A stretch of 64,000 nucleotides of DNA from an uncultured Myxococcales bacterium (GCA_937980205.1 CALJKW010000039.1:1-64000); one strand, 5' to 3'. Shown: positions 33,197 through 40,467, counted from the stretch's first letter. Numbers and translations: made by a program. The notes: a model not told the origin generated them from the letters alone.

Positions 33197-33463
33197 ATGA
33201 GCCTCACCGAAGAACAGATCGCGCTCCACGCGCGGCAGATCCTCGTCATCGGCGGCAAGGGTCAGGAGAAGCTCTGCGCCGCGACCGCGCGCGCGGCGCC
33301 CGACAGCATCGTCGGCCGCTACCTCGCCGCCGGCGGCACGCGCCTGAGCGACGCCGGCGAGCCGCTGTGCCCCGACTGTCAGCGCGAGCTCGGAGATCAC
33401 CCGCTCGTCGCGCTCTCCTTCCAGCAGCGCGTGCTGACCGGCCGCTGCCCGAGGCACCCGTGA
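33197..33463 (+). CDS. Small protein resembling the detached N-terminal helix of an E1 enzyme, with Cys-rich tail
   Basis: An 88-aa protein, start ATG 33197 (an in-frame GTG at 33170 would add nine residues). Residues 3-32, LTEEQIALHARQILVIGGKGQEKL and on, resemble the N-terminus of MoeB/ThiF (LSDQEMLRYNRQIIL...GQEAL), including the Arg13 that corresponds to the trans-acting arginine finger (Arg14 of MoeB). That is exactly the part missing from the E1 encoded at 32028. The C-terminal half has CPDC (58, 61) and Cys84, a possible metal site. It overlaps the cysteine synthase gene by 4 bp. Complementation of the truncated E1 is an inference. Confidence 0.72.
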   Translation: MSLTEEQIALHARQILVIGGKGQEKLCAATARAAPDSIVGRYLAAGGTRLSDAGEPLCPDCQRELGDHPLVALSFQQRVLTGRCPRHP

Positions 33464-34380
33464 AGTCGTTCGCGTCGATCACCCAGCTCGTCGGCAACAC
33501 GCCGCTCTACGAGCTCCGCTCGCTGCAGAAAGAGACGCCCGGCGTCCGCATCCTCGCCAAGTGCGAGTTCTTCAACCCCGGCGGCAGCGTGAAAGACCGC
33601 GCCGGGCTGCAGATGCTCAAAGACGCGCAGCCCAAAGCGGGGCAGGTGGTCCTCGACTCGACGAGCGGCAACACCGGCATCGCGCTCGCGTGGATCGGCG
33701 CCGCGATGGGTCTGAAAGTCGCGCTCGTGATGCCGAGCAACGTGAGCGCGGCGCGCAAGCGCATCACGAAGGCCTACGGCGCCGAGCTCATCTTCTCGGA
33801 CCCGCTCGAGGGCAGCGACGGCGCCATCCGCCACGCGCGCCGGCTCCTCGAGCAGGAGCCCGGCCGCTACCACTACATCGACCAGTACTCGAACGCCGGC
33901 AATCCGCGCGCGCACTACCTGACCACGGCTCCCGAGATCTGGCGGCAGACCGACGGGCAGGTGACCCACTTCGTCGCCGGCATCGGCACGACCGGCACGG
34001 TGATGGGCACCGGCAGGCGCCTCAAGGAGCTGAACCCGAAAGTCCAGGTCATCGCCGTCGAGCCGCTCGAGGCGCTGCACGGCCTCGAGGGCCTCAAGCA
34101 CCTGCCCAGCTCGATCGTGCCGCCGATCTACTCGGCCGAGGTCCACGACGAGAAGCTGTCGATCTCCACCGACTCGGGCTGGGACATGAGCGACCGGCTC
34201 TTGAGAGATGAGGGCCTCGCGCTCGGCCACAGCTCGGGCGCCAACGTCGCCGGCGCGTTCGAGATCGCCAGGCGCCTGGTCGCGAAGAAGGAGAAGGGCG
34301 TCATCGTGACCGTGTTCCCCGATCGCGCCGACCGCTACTTCGAGCCGAAGCGCTGGGAGAAGACGTTTCCATGGCCGTGA
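33460..34380 (+). CDS. cysM: Cysteine synthase (CysM-type PLP enzyme)
   Basis: A 306-aa protein with all landmarks of beta-replacement PLP enzymes: LVGNTPLYEL, PLP lysine Lys45 in GGSVKDR, substrate loop STSGNTG, phosphate-binding GIGTTGTVMGTG and C-terminal HSSGANVAGA. In the mycobacterial system CysM uses O-phosphoserine and the CysO thiocarboxylate instead of free sulfide. Location between the sulfur carrier and a JAMM protease supports that use here, but ordinary O-acetylserine/sulfide activity is not excluded. The start GTG overlaps the preceding stop, and the stop lies inside the JAMM gene (10 bp overlap). Confidence 0.92.
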   Translation: MKSFASITQLVGNTPLYELRSLQKETPGVRILAKCEFFNPGGSVKDRAGLQMLKDAQPKAGQVVLDSTSGNTGIALAWIGAAMGLKVALVMPSNVSAARKRITKAYGAELIFSDPLEGSDGAIRHARRLLEQEPGRYHYIDQYSNAGNPRAHYLTTAPEIWRQTDGQVTHFVAGIGTTGTVMGTGRRLKELNPKVQVIAVEPLEALHGLEGLKHLPSSIVPPIYSAEVHDEKLSISTDSGWDMSDRLLRDEGLALGHSSGANVAGAFEIARRLVAKKEKGVIVTVFPDRADRYFEPKRWEKTFPWP

Positions 34381-34808
34381 TCGACGACATCGCGAGGCAC
34401 GTGGAGGCCGCCTACCCCGAAGAAGGCTGCGGCCTCATCTTCGACGGGCCGAAGGGCCTGCGCGCCGTGCCGATGAAGAACGTCTACGACAAGTACCACG
34501 CTCGCATGCCCGATCAGTTCCCGCGCACGAACCGCACCGCGTACCGCATGAACGAGCTCGAGCTCGAGCGCGCGATCGAAGACGCGGAGAAAGCCGGCGA
34601 GAAGCTCGTCTCCATCTTCCATTCGCACTGCGACGTCGGCGCGTACTTCAGCAAAGAGGACTCCGACATGGCCGCGCCCGACGGCCTCGAGATGAGACCG
34701 GGGTTGAAGTGGGTGGTTGTCGCTGTAAACCACGGCAAATTTGCAACGTACAAAACTTTTACGTTCCAAAATGGCCAATTTGCAGAGGATGAGTCTTTTC
34801 GACTATAA
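34371..34808 (+). CDS. JAMM/Mov34 metalloprotease (Mec-like)
   Basis: A 145-aa protein with the full JAMM zinc motif H-x-H-x7-S-x2-D (His84, His86, Ser94, Asp97) and the upstream glutamate in PEEGCG. Mycobacterial Mec (JAMM) releases cysteine from the CysO-cysteine adduct; related enzymes trim masked sulfur carriers. Both jobs fit here because the carrier has a tail after its diglycine. The last about 25 codons have markedly low G+C and contain a promoter-like region for the next gene, unlike the rest of the cluster. Confidence 0.93.
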   Translation: MAVIDDIARHVEAAYPEEGCGLIFDGPKGLRAVPMKNVYDKYHARMPDQFPRTNRTAYRMNELELERAIEDAEKAGEKLVSIFHSHCDVGAYFSKEDSDMAAPDGLEMRPGLKWVVVAVNHGKFATYKTFTFQNGQFAEDESFRL

Positions 34809-34809
34809 G
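34780..34809 (+). promoter_or_regulatory. Promoter in the AT-rich 3' end of the JAMM gene
   Basis: TTGCAG (34780-34785), an 18-base spacer and TATAAG (34804-34809, overlapping the JAMM stop codon) form a fair sigma-70 promoter 45 bases before the APS-kinase-like ATG. The ribosome-binding site AAGGAG (34840-34845) is 8 bases upstream of that ATG. A near-palindrome (AACGTA...TACGTT, 34745-34765) and two similar AATTTGCA segments (34735-34742 and 34777-34784) lie just upstream and could be operators. Confidence 0.5.
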
Positions 34810-34853
34810 CCGCGCCTCCTTTACCGAGCGGTAGCACTTAAGGAGTTGATCGG

Positions 34854-35540
34854 ATGGCAAACCCTGGCGGCTTCACGGTCTGGCTGACCGGCATGTTGGG
34901 AGCGGGAAAAACGACGCTGGCCGAGTACGTGGCGGCGCGGCTCCGGCAGGTCGGTCGCAACGTGGAGATCCTCGACGAAGAGACGCTCGCCCCCGTGCTG
35001 TGGAAGGAAGTGGGCGACTCGAAGGAAGACCGCCTGACGATCGGCCGCCGCATCGGCTTCGTCGCCGACATGCTGACGCGCAATGACGTCTGCACGCTGG
35101 TCGCGGCGGTGAGCCCGTACAAGAGCGTCCGGGAAGAGAACCGGCGCCTCATCGGCCGCTACGTCGAGACGTACGTCGACTGCCCGACCGAGAAGCTCAT
35201 CCAGCGCGACAGCACCGGCAAGTACAAGAAGGCGCTCTCCGGCGAGATCCCGAACTTCATCGGCATCACCGAGCCGTACGAGCCGCCAAACTCGCCTGAG
35301 GTCACGGTGCACTCCGACACCGAGCCGGTGGAAGAGGGCGGCCGCAAGATCTTCCAGGCGCTGCTCAACCTCGGCTACGTCACGGTCGACGAGCTCAAGA
35401 CGATCACCGGCAAGCGCATGAAGGCCGAGCCGATGCCGCGTCGTGGAGCCGGTAAGGGCGCCCGCGGCGCTCGTCCGCGCCCGGCCCGCCGTGCGGCTCG
35501 CATCGCGAAGCCGAAGGCAGCCGGCAAGAAGCGTCGTTAA
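34854..35540 (+). CDS. APS kinase (CysC)-like protein with basic C-terminal tail
   Basis: A 228-aa protein of the adenylylsulfate-kinase family: P-loop GMLGAGKTT (13-21), a lid-like segment RDSTGKYKKALSGEIPNFIGI and the C-terminal EPYEPPNSPEV. Two typical features differ: the DGDNVR motif is DEETLA and the NIRR segment is TIGRR, positions that contact APS in characterised enzymes. Substrate use may therefore differ. The last about 35 residues are rich in Arg, Lys, Ala and Pro, a nucleic-acid- or acid-binding tail that APS kinases lack. It has its own predicted promoter but lies within the sulfur cluster. Confidence 0.82.
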   Translation: MANPGGFTVWLTGMLGAGKTTLAEYVAARLRQVGRNVEILDEETLAPVLWKEVGDSKEDRLTIGRRIGFVADMLTRNDVCTLVAAVSPYKSVREENRRLIGRYVETYVDCPTEKLIQRDSTGKYKKALSGEIPNFIGITEPYEPPNSPEVTVHSDTEPVEEGGRKIFQALLNLGYVTVDELKTITGKRMKAEPMPRRGAGKGARGARPRPARRAARIAKPKAAGKKRR

Positions 35541-35550
35541 GACGTCCGCC

Positions 35551-36426
35551 GTGCTCAGCGACAACCAGGTCGACGCCCTCTGCGCAGCGTCTGCAGCGAA
35601 GCTCGAGCAGCTTCGGGCATCGCTGCGCGCTCATGGCTCCGCGCTCGTCGCGTTCTCGGGCGGAGTCGACTCCGCGTTCGTGCTCAAGGTCGCGCTCGAA
35701 GAGCTCGGCCAGAACGCCGTGGCGCTGACGGCGCTGTCGGCGTCGGTCGCTCCCGACGAGGCGGACGAGGCGAGGGCGCTGGCGGCCCAGCTCGGCGCGC
35801 GCCACGTCGTCGTGCAGTCGCGCGAGCTCGAAGATCCGCGCTACGCCGCGAACCCGACGAACCGCTGCTACTTCTGCAAGACCGAGCTGTACACGCTCTG
35901 CGAGGCCGAGCGCGCGAGGCTGGGCCTCTCCGTCGTGCTCGACGGCTTCAACGCCGACGACAAGAAGGATCACCGGCCCGGGCACCAGGCGGCGCGCGAG
36001 CGCGCGGTCGAGTCGCCGCTCGCGCTGGCCGGGCTCACGAAGGACGAGATCCGCGCGTGGTCGAAGCGGCTGGGCCTCTCGACGTGGGACAAGCCACAGA
36101 TGGCGTGCCTCGCGTCGCGGCTGCCGTACGGCACGCAGGTGACCGTCGAGCGGCTCAACCAGGTCGGCCGGGCCGAGAAGGCGCTGCGGGCCTTGGGGCT
36201 GTCGGTGTTCCGGGTTCGGCACCACGGAGACGTCGCCCGCCTCGAGGTGAGCGTCGCCGAGCTGCCCCGACTTCATGACGCAGCGTTCCGTAGCTCGGTC
36301 GACAAGGCCGTCAAAGCGTGCGGTTACACGTTCGTCGCGGTCGATCTCGAGCCTTTCCGCACCGGCCGCCTGAACGACGCGATAACCGGCCAGTCGGGCC
36401 TTACGCTCGACGTGCTTCCGTCCTAA
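35551..36426 (+). CDS. larE: LarE-type ATP-dependent sulfur transferase (PP-loop)
   Basis: A 291-aa protein with PP-loop SGGVDS (36-41), the family motif TNRCYFCKTELY and MACLASRLPYG. Cys106, Cys109 and Cys186 are present; the last corresponds to the sacrificial Cys176 of Lactiplantibacillus LarE. Having all three suggests the [4Fe-4S]-type LarE, which recycles sulfur through the cluster rather than destroying its own cysteine. LarE modifies the nickel-pincer cofactor of LarA in other organisms; no larA, B or C is seen in the window. Here it may also take sulfur from the cluster. GTG start 35551, 10 bp after the kinase gene. Confidence 0.9.
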   Translation: MLSDNQVDALCAASAAKLEQLRASLRAHGSALVAFSGGVDSAFVLKVALEELGQNAVALTALSASVAPDEADEARALAAQLGARHVVVQSRELEDPRYAANPTNRCYFCKTELYTLCEAERARLGLSVVLDGFNADDKKDHRPGHQAARERAVESPLALAGLTKDEIRAWSKRLGLSTWDKPQMACLASRLPYGTQVTVERLNQVGRAEKALRALGLSVFRVRHHGDVARLEVSVAELPRLHDAAFRSSVDKAVKACGYTFVAVDLEPFRTGRLNDAITGQSGLTLDVLPS

Positions 36427-36475
36427 AGTTCAGGCGTTTCAAAGGGCCGATACTCGTCAAAGGGGTGCTCCACCA

Positions 36476-39037
36476 ATGAGGCGCTTCTCGTCACTCACCC
36501 TCCTGGTGGCCGCCTGGGCCGTTGGCTGTTCTTCAGGCGGCGGCACCTCGGCTGGCTGCTCGGCGCTGACGCCGATCCCCGGTAACGCCGGCTACACCGG
36601 CGCGAAGACGGACAACGCGGTCAACATCCAGCTCTCGCCCGAAGGCATCAACTACATCAACGCGAACTGGCAGCAGCTCATCGGGCTGTTCGCGCCGAAC
36701 GGCCGCATCACCGTGCCGGTCTCGTGCACCTCTCAGGCGGTGACGGGCCTCGGCACGGTCTACATCGCCGACCAGAACCTCAATAAGTCCTGCGGCGCCA
36801 CCGAGGCCGCGAACGTCGACCTGGTCATCACCGGCTTCAACCTCGCAGCACGGCAGCCCGACGGCATCGACGGCACGATCACCGTCACGGTCGCGACGGG
36901 GAACATCTTCGTGAGCGCGACGGGACGTGGCCCGTGCCTGCTCCTCGACACGCCCGAGTGCTCGGTGAACTTCAATACGGGTCGCCAGGCGCCGAACAAC
37001 AACACGGTCGGCGCGACCATCCGGTTCTCGATCGACAACAAGTGGGACAAGCGGATGGCGTTCACGGTCGTCACGCCGCTGCGCGGCACCCAGGTGTGCG
37101 GCGCGAGCGGGGCCATGTCTCCTCCCGCGTGCCTGCAGCCCGGCGACATCGACCTGAGCGGTGCGAACACCTGCGGTGACATCTGGTGCGGCCTCGCCGA
37201 TTGGGGGCCGGTCAAAGAGCTGATCCTCGAGCTGCTCTCTCCGACGCTGCAGACGCAGATCAACAACATCGTCGCGGGCCAGTCGTGCCAGACCTGCGGC
37301 ACGGGTCAGCCCGCGTGCCCGATGTTCACCGGCGCGCAGTCGACGTGCCGCAACGGCGTGTGCACCGACACCGTCACGAACCGGTGCGTGCCCCGCCTGC
37401 TCGGCGTCGAAGGCCGCGTGAACCTCGGCGCGACGATGGCGAACTTCGGAGTGCCCGCCGAAGCGGCGCTCGATCTCTCCATTCACGCCGGCTCGTCGGT
37501 CAGCATCGACAGCGTGAACGCGATCAACATCGGCACCCGCGGTGGCATGGCCGCGGTGCAGACCGCTCCGTGCGTGCCGTTCTCGATGCCGCCCGCGCTG
37601 GCGATGCTGCCGGCGCCGAACTTCCGCGCCGAGGCGCCGCCGCCCTCTCCGACGAACCCGGCGTACCACATGGCGCTGGGAGTCAGCTCTCCGTTCCTGA
37701 ACCTCGCCTTCCACCAGGCGCACCAGGGCGGCGTGCTGTGCTTGAGCCTCTCGTCGGCGACGGTCGGCCTCATCAACACCGGCCTGTTCAAGACGTTCCT
37801 GCCCTCGCTCGGGAAGCTCGCCACGCGCGACGGCAAGGACGCTCCGATGATGGTGGTGCTGCGGCCCGCGAAGCCGCCCGACGTGAAGATCGGCGCCGGC
37901 GGGATGAAGCCGCTCATCACCGTCACGCTGACGGATCTCACCATCGACTTCTACGCGAGCATCGACGATCGCTTCGCGCGGCTCTTCTCGCTCACCGCCG
38001 ACATCACGCTGCCGCTGTCGCTGACGTTCTCCGGCTGCACGGCGGTGACGCCGGCCATCGGCAACCTGAAGGATCTGGTCACCAACATCCGCACCGCGAA
38101 CGCCGAGATGCTCGCCGAAGACCCGAAGGTCCTCGCCGACCTCATCCCCGCGGTCATCGGCCTCGCCGAGCCCGCGCTGGCCGGCGCGCTCAAGCCGATC
38201 GATCTCCCCGACCTCGGCCCCTTCAAGCTCAAGGTCAACGCCGGCAAGGGCGTCGGCAACGTGGCCGGCACCGAGAACTACAACCACCTCGGCCTCTACG
38301 CGACGATGCTGCCGGCGAACGCCGCGTGCGCGACGGTGGCGCCGCGCGTCTCCGCTTCGCTCGTCCGCAGCGTGATTCCGGCGGCCGATCAGATGCGGCT
38401 CAAGGGCGAGCGGCTGCAGTGGCCGGTCGCCGTGCTGAAGGTCGCGGCCGAGGGCGTCGAAGGCACTCCCGAGTTCTCGACGCGCATCGACGACGGCCTG
38501 TGGACCGAGTTCCGCGCGCCCAACGCCAACGGCGAGCTCGAGGTCAGCCACCCCATCTTCCTGATGCAGGGCCTGCACAAGATCGAGGTCCGCGGCCGCG
38601 TCGCCGAAGACGCGCACGGCATCAGCGAGGGCCTCGCCGTGCCGTTCATGGTCGACTGGGATGCGCCCGAGCTGAAGTTCACGCTCGACCGCGCGCATGA
38701 CCGGCTGCTGCTGTCCGCGCACGACGTGATCACTCCGGCCGAGAAGCTCGAGTACAGCTACCGCGTCGGCGACGGCGCGTGGTCTCCGTACGGGCCGGCC
38801 CGCGAGATCCTGTTCTCCGCCATCGAGGTGCAGGGCGGGGTGACCGCGCGCGTTCGTGATGCGGTCGGGAACGTTGGCGAGATTGCCTGGCGCGTGCCGA
38901 CTTCGGCGGCTCGGCCGGAGACGCCGTCGGTTCCTGAGGGCCCGGCGGGCGAGCTGCCTCAGTCCGGCTGCAGCGCTGTCGGCGGGGCTCCGCTGCTGCT
39001 CGCGCTCGCCGTGCTGATCCGCCGGCGCCGTTCGTAG
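36476..39037 (+). CDS. Large lipoprotein with MYXO-CTERM-like sorting tail
   Basis: An 853-aa protein with a lipobox (LVAAWAVGC, Cys18), then many beta-rich segments and about 20 Cys in the N-terminal half (CGTGQPACPMFTG, CRNGVC), followed by Ig/fibronectin-like repeats in the last 250 residues (LMQGLHKIEVRGR, VRDAVGNVGEIAWRV). The C-terminus SGCSAVGGAPLLLALAVLIRRRRS has the Cys, hydrophobic stretch and Arg cluster of the MYXO-CTERM sorting signal. Having both an N-terminal lipid anchor and a C-terminal sorting tail is unusual. Expected to be on the cell surface; function unknown. Confidence 0.85.
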   Translation: MRRFSSLTLLVAAWAVGCSSGGGTSAGCSALTPIPGNAGYTGAKTDNAVNIQLSPEGINYINANWQQLIGLFAPNGRITVPVSCTSQAVTGLGTVYIADQNLNKSCGATEAANVDLVITGFNLAARQPDGIDGTITVTVATGNIFVSATGRGPCLLLDTPECSVNFNTGRQAPNNNTVGATIRFSIDNKWDKRMAFTVVTPLRGTQVCGASGAMSPPACLQPGDIDLSGANTCGDIWCGLADWGPVKELILELLSPTLQTQINNIVAGQSCQTCGTGQPACPMFTGAQSTCRNGVCTDTVTNRCVPRLLGVEGRVNLGATMANFGVPAEAALDLSIHAGSSVSIDSVNAINIGTRGGMAAVQTAPCVPFSMPPALAMLPAPNFRAEAPPPSPTNPAYHMALGVSSPFLNLAFHQAHQGGVLCLSLSSATVGLINTGLFKTFLPSLGKLATRDGKDAPMMVVLRPAKPPDVKIGAGGMKPLITVTLTDLTIDFYASIDDRFARLFSLTADITLPLSLTFSGCTAVTPAIGNLKDLVTNIRTANAEMLAEDPKVLADLIPAVIGLAEPALAGALKPIDLPDLGPFKLKVNAGKGVGNVAGTENYNHLGLYATMLPANAACATVAPRVSASLVRSVIPAADQMRLKGERLQWPVAVLKVAAEGVEGTPEFSTRIDDGLWTEFRAPNANGELEVSHPIFLMQGLHKIEVRGRVAEDAHGISEGLAVPFMVDWDAPELKFTLDRAHDRLLLSAHDVITPAEKLEYSYRVGDGAWSPYGPAREILFSAIEVQGGVTARVRDAVGNVGEIAWRVPTSAARPETPSVPEGPAGELPQSGCSAVGGAPLLLALAVLIRRRRS

Positions 39038-39045
39038 CAACGGCC

Positions 39046-39075
39046 GGGATCGGGATCGGGATCGCGATCGGGATC
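39046..39075. repeat. GGGATC hexamer repeat (five units)
   Basis: Five consecutive hexamers: GGGATC at 39046, 39052 and 39058, GCGATC at 39064 and GGGATC at 39070. They sit in the short gap between the convergent MYXO-CTERM lipoprotein gene and the gene ending at 39087. Simple GATC-containing hexamer tracts are seen between genes in myxobacteria; length may vary between strains. Confidence 0.9.
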
Positions 39076-39086
39076 GGCTGGGTGGC

Positions 39087-39650
39087 TCAGCGTGGCGTGA
39101 TCGGCAGGCCGCGGCGCTCTCTCGAGACTCGCGTTTCTTCAGCGACCTGGTTCGCGAGGCGGGCGTAGCTCGCGCCGTTGTTTGCTCCGATGGCGAGCTC
39201 GTTGAAGTTGCGGAACACCTCCGTGAAGTTGGTGTTCTGCAGCACCGCGATGCCGTTCACGCGGCCGTTGAACGCGCTGTTCGCGTTGAAGAGGGCAGGG
39301 TGGATGGCGATGAAGTGGTCGAAGACCTGCCCCGGGCGCTCGCGCCGGTAGAGCTCGATCGCCGCCCGGTGCAGCGACTCGCGCATCGACTCGCTGTAGG
39401 TGCGGGTCGTCGGGTCGTAGCCGGGCTCGCCGCGCTGAAACCGCGCCTGCATGCCGACCATGCGGCGCCACTCGCCCGCGCTCTGCGGATCGATGCGCGC
39501 CATCTGCTCGTAGAAGTCGGGCCGGCCGATGTGCCGCCGCAGCAGCGCGACGTTCTGCTGCCGCTCGGCGCGGGTGCGCGCGATGTTCCGATGGGCTGCC
39601 GCGATGGTGGGAGTGAGCTGGTAGCGGGGGCCGCGAATGGTCGTCGACAT
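39087..39650 (-). CDS. Hypothetical protein (187 aa)
   Basis: The start is put at ATG 39650 (MSTTIRGPRYQLTPT); in-frame codons upstream run into the divergent gene region. The product is charged and largely helical (RTRAERQQNVALLRRHI, ESMRESLHRAAIELYRRE), with a Gly/Asn-rich C-terminal third (NANSAFNGRVNGIAVLQNTNF). No signal peptide and no recognisable family. It reads as a soluble cytoplasmic or secreted effector-like protein, but nothing allows a function to be given. Confidence 0.6.
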   Translation of the reverse strand: MSTTIRGPRYQLTPTIAAAHRNIARTRAERQQNVALLRRHIGRPDFYEQMARIDPQSAGEWRRMVGMQARFQRGEPGYDPTTRTYSESMRESLHRAAIELYRRERPGQVFDHFIAIHPALFNANSAFNGRVNGIAVLQNTNFTEVFRNFNELAIGANNGASYARLANQVAEETRVSRERRGLPITPR

Positions 39651-39676
39651 GGGGTCGTCAGCATCGACATCGCGTT

Positions 39677-40255
39677 TTGGCTGAAGTCTCACGCGCGATT
39701 CGGGTACTCAGCGCAAACGTGCTTGCCGCCTCGCTCTCCCTGCTGCTCCTGGCCGCATCGCAGGATGTGCGACTGGATCACCGCGGCGCGGTGGGGCTGC
39801 TGCTGGGCGTCGGAGGGCTCCGCAAAGACGCGAGCGTCCCCATCGAGAACAGCTGGCGCGGCTCGGTGAACGTCGGCGTCACGTTCGCGTTCGGCTACCG
39901 CGAGCAGGAGATCGTCATCGTCGCCAGCACGAGCATGACCCGCACCGAGGTGATCGTGAACGCGATGACCGGCGAGCGGGCGTACGGCTTCGGCATCGAC
40001 GGGATCCTCTGGGGCGGCTACCGCACGTACTTCGGTGAGGAGTGGAAGACGTTCGTCGATCTCGATCTCTCCGTCGGAGTCGTGCCCGGCTTCACCGCGG
40101 GCCCCCGCGTCGGCATCGGCCTCATGCGCGAGCTCTCCTCGGTGATGGGCCTCTACACCACGCTGCACGCGCAGCTCGGCTTCGGATCAGCCCTCGTCTT
40201 CCGCGCCGAGCTCGCCGTCGGAGTGCAGCTGCGGTCATTTCTTCTCGAGGATTGA
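39677..40255 (+). CDS. Hypothetical outer-membrane-like protein (192 aa)
   Basis: The start is TTG 39677 or GTG 39719; the TTG gives an N-region with two Arg followed by the hydrophobic core VLAASLSLLLLAAS, the better signal peptide. The mature part has about ten amphipathic strands (GVTFAFGYREQEIVIVAST, FGIDGILWGGYRTYF, GLYTTLHAQLGF), as expected for a small eight- or ten-strand barrel. No family recognised. Divergent from the gene at 39650. Confidence 0.65.
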   Translation: MAEVSRAIRVLSANVLAASLSLLLLAASQDVRLDHRGAVGLLLGVGGLRKDASVPIENSWRGSVNVGVTFAFGYREQEIVIVASTSMTRTEVIVNAMTGERAYGFGIDGILWGGYRTYFGEEWKTFVDLDLSVGVVPGFTAGPRVGIGLMRELSSVMGLYTTLHAQLGFGSALVFRAELAVGVQLRSFLLED

Positions 40256-40281
40256 GTCGAAAAATTGATCCTGTGTGATTG

Positions 40282-40300
40282 TGTGCGACCATGTCGCACA
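40282..40300. promoter_or_regulatory. Palindrome at the start of the RHH gene (probable operator)
   Basis: TGTGCGAC (40282-40289) and GTCGCACA (40293-40300) are a perfect 8-bp inverted repeat around CAT. The ATG of the ribbon-helix-helix gene lies within it. TGTGTG also occurs at 40272-40277, in direct orientation to the left arm. RHH repressors usually bind short palindromes or tandem boxes at their own promoters, so autoregulation is likely. Confidence 0.65.
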
Positions 40301-40467
40301 TGAACGAGAACCCCCGGCTCACCTCCGTCGTCTTCCGCCTCAACCGCGACCGCTTGGAGTCCTTGAAGGAGCTCTCCAAGGCGACCCGCATCCGCCAGAG
40401 CGAGTACCTGCGCGAGGCGATCAGCGATCTGCTCGAGAAGTACGACGATCAGATGACCGACGCGTAG
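40291..40467 (+). CDS. Ribbon-helix-helix DNA-binding protein
   Basis: A 58-aa protein (or 55 aa from ATG 40300) with the CopG/Arc/MetJ-type pattern: a short beta strand (LTSVVFRLN), helix A (RDRLESLKELSKATR) and helix B (RQSEYLREAISDLLEKYD). Such proteins bind DNA as dimers via the paired strands. No toxin-like partner follows: the next gene is a murein peptidase 49 bp away. The start codon is inside the palindrome 40282-40300, which fits a self-repressing gene. Confidence 0.85.
   Translation: MSHMNENPRLTSVVFRLNRDRLESLKELSKATRIRQSEYLREAISDLLEKYDDQMTDA

Noticed and set aside
34725..34810. The low-G+C stretch as a sign of horizontal transfer
   Set aside because: It is under 100 bases long, in frame with a normal gene, and looks like a promoter region.
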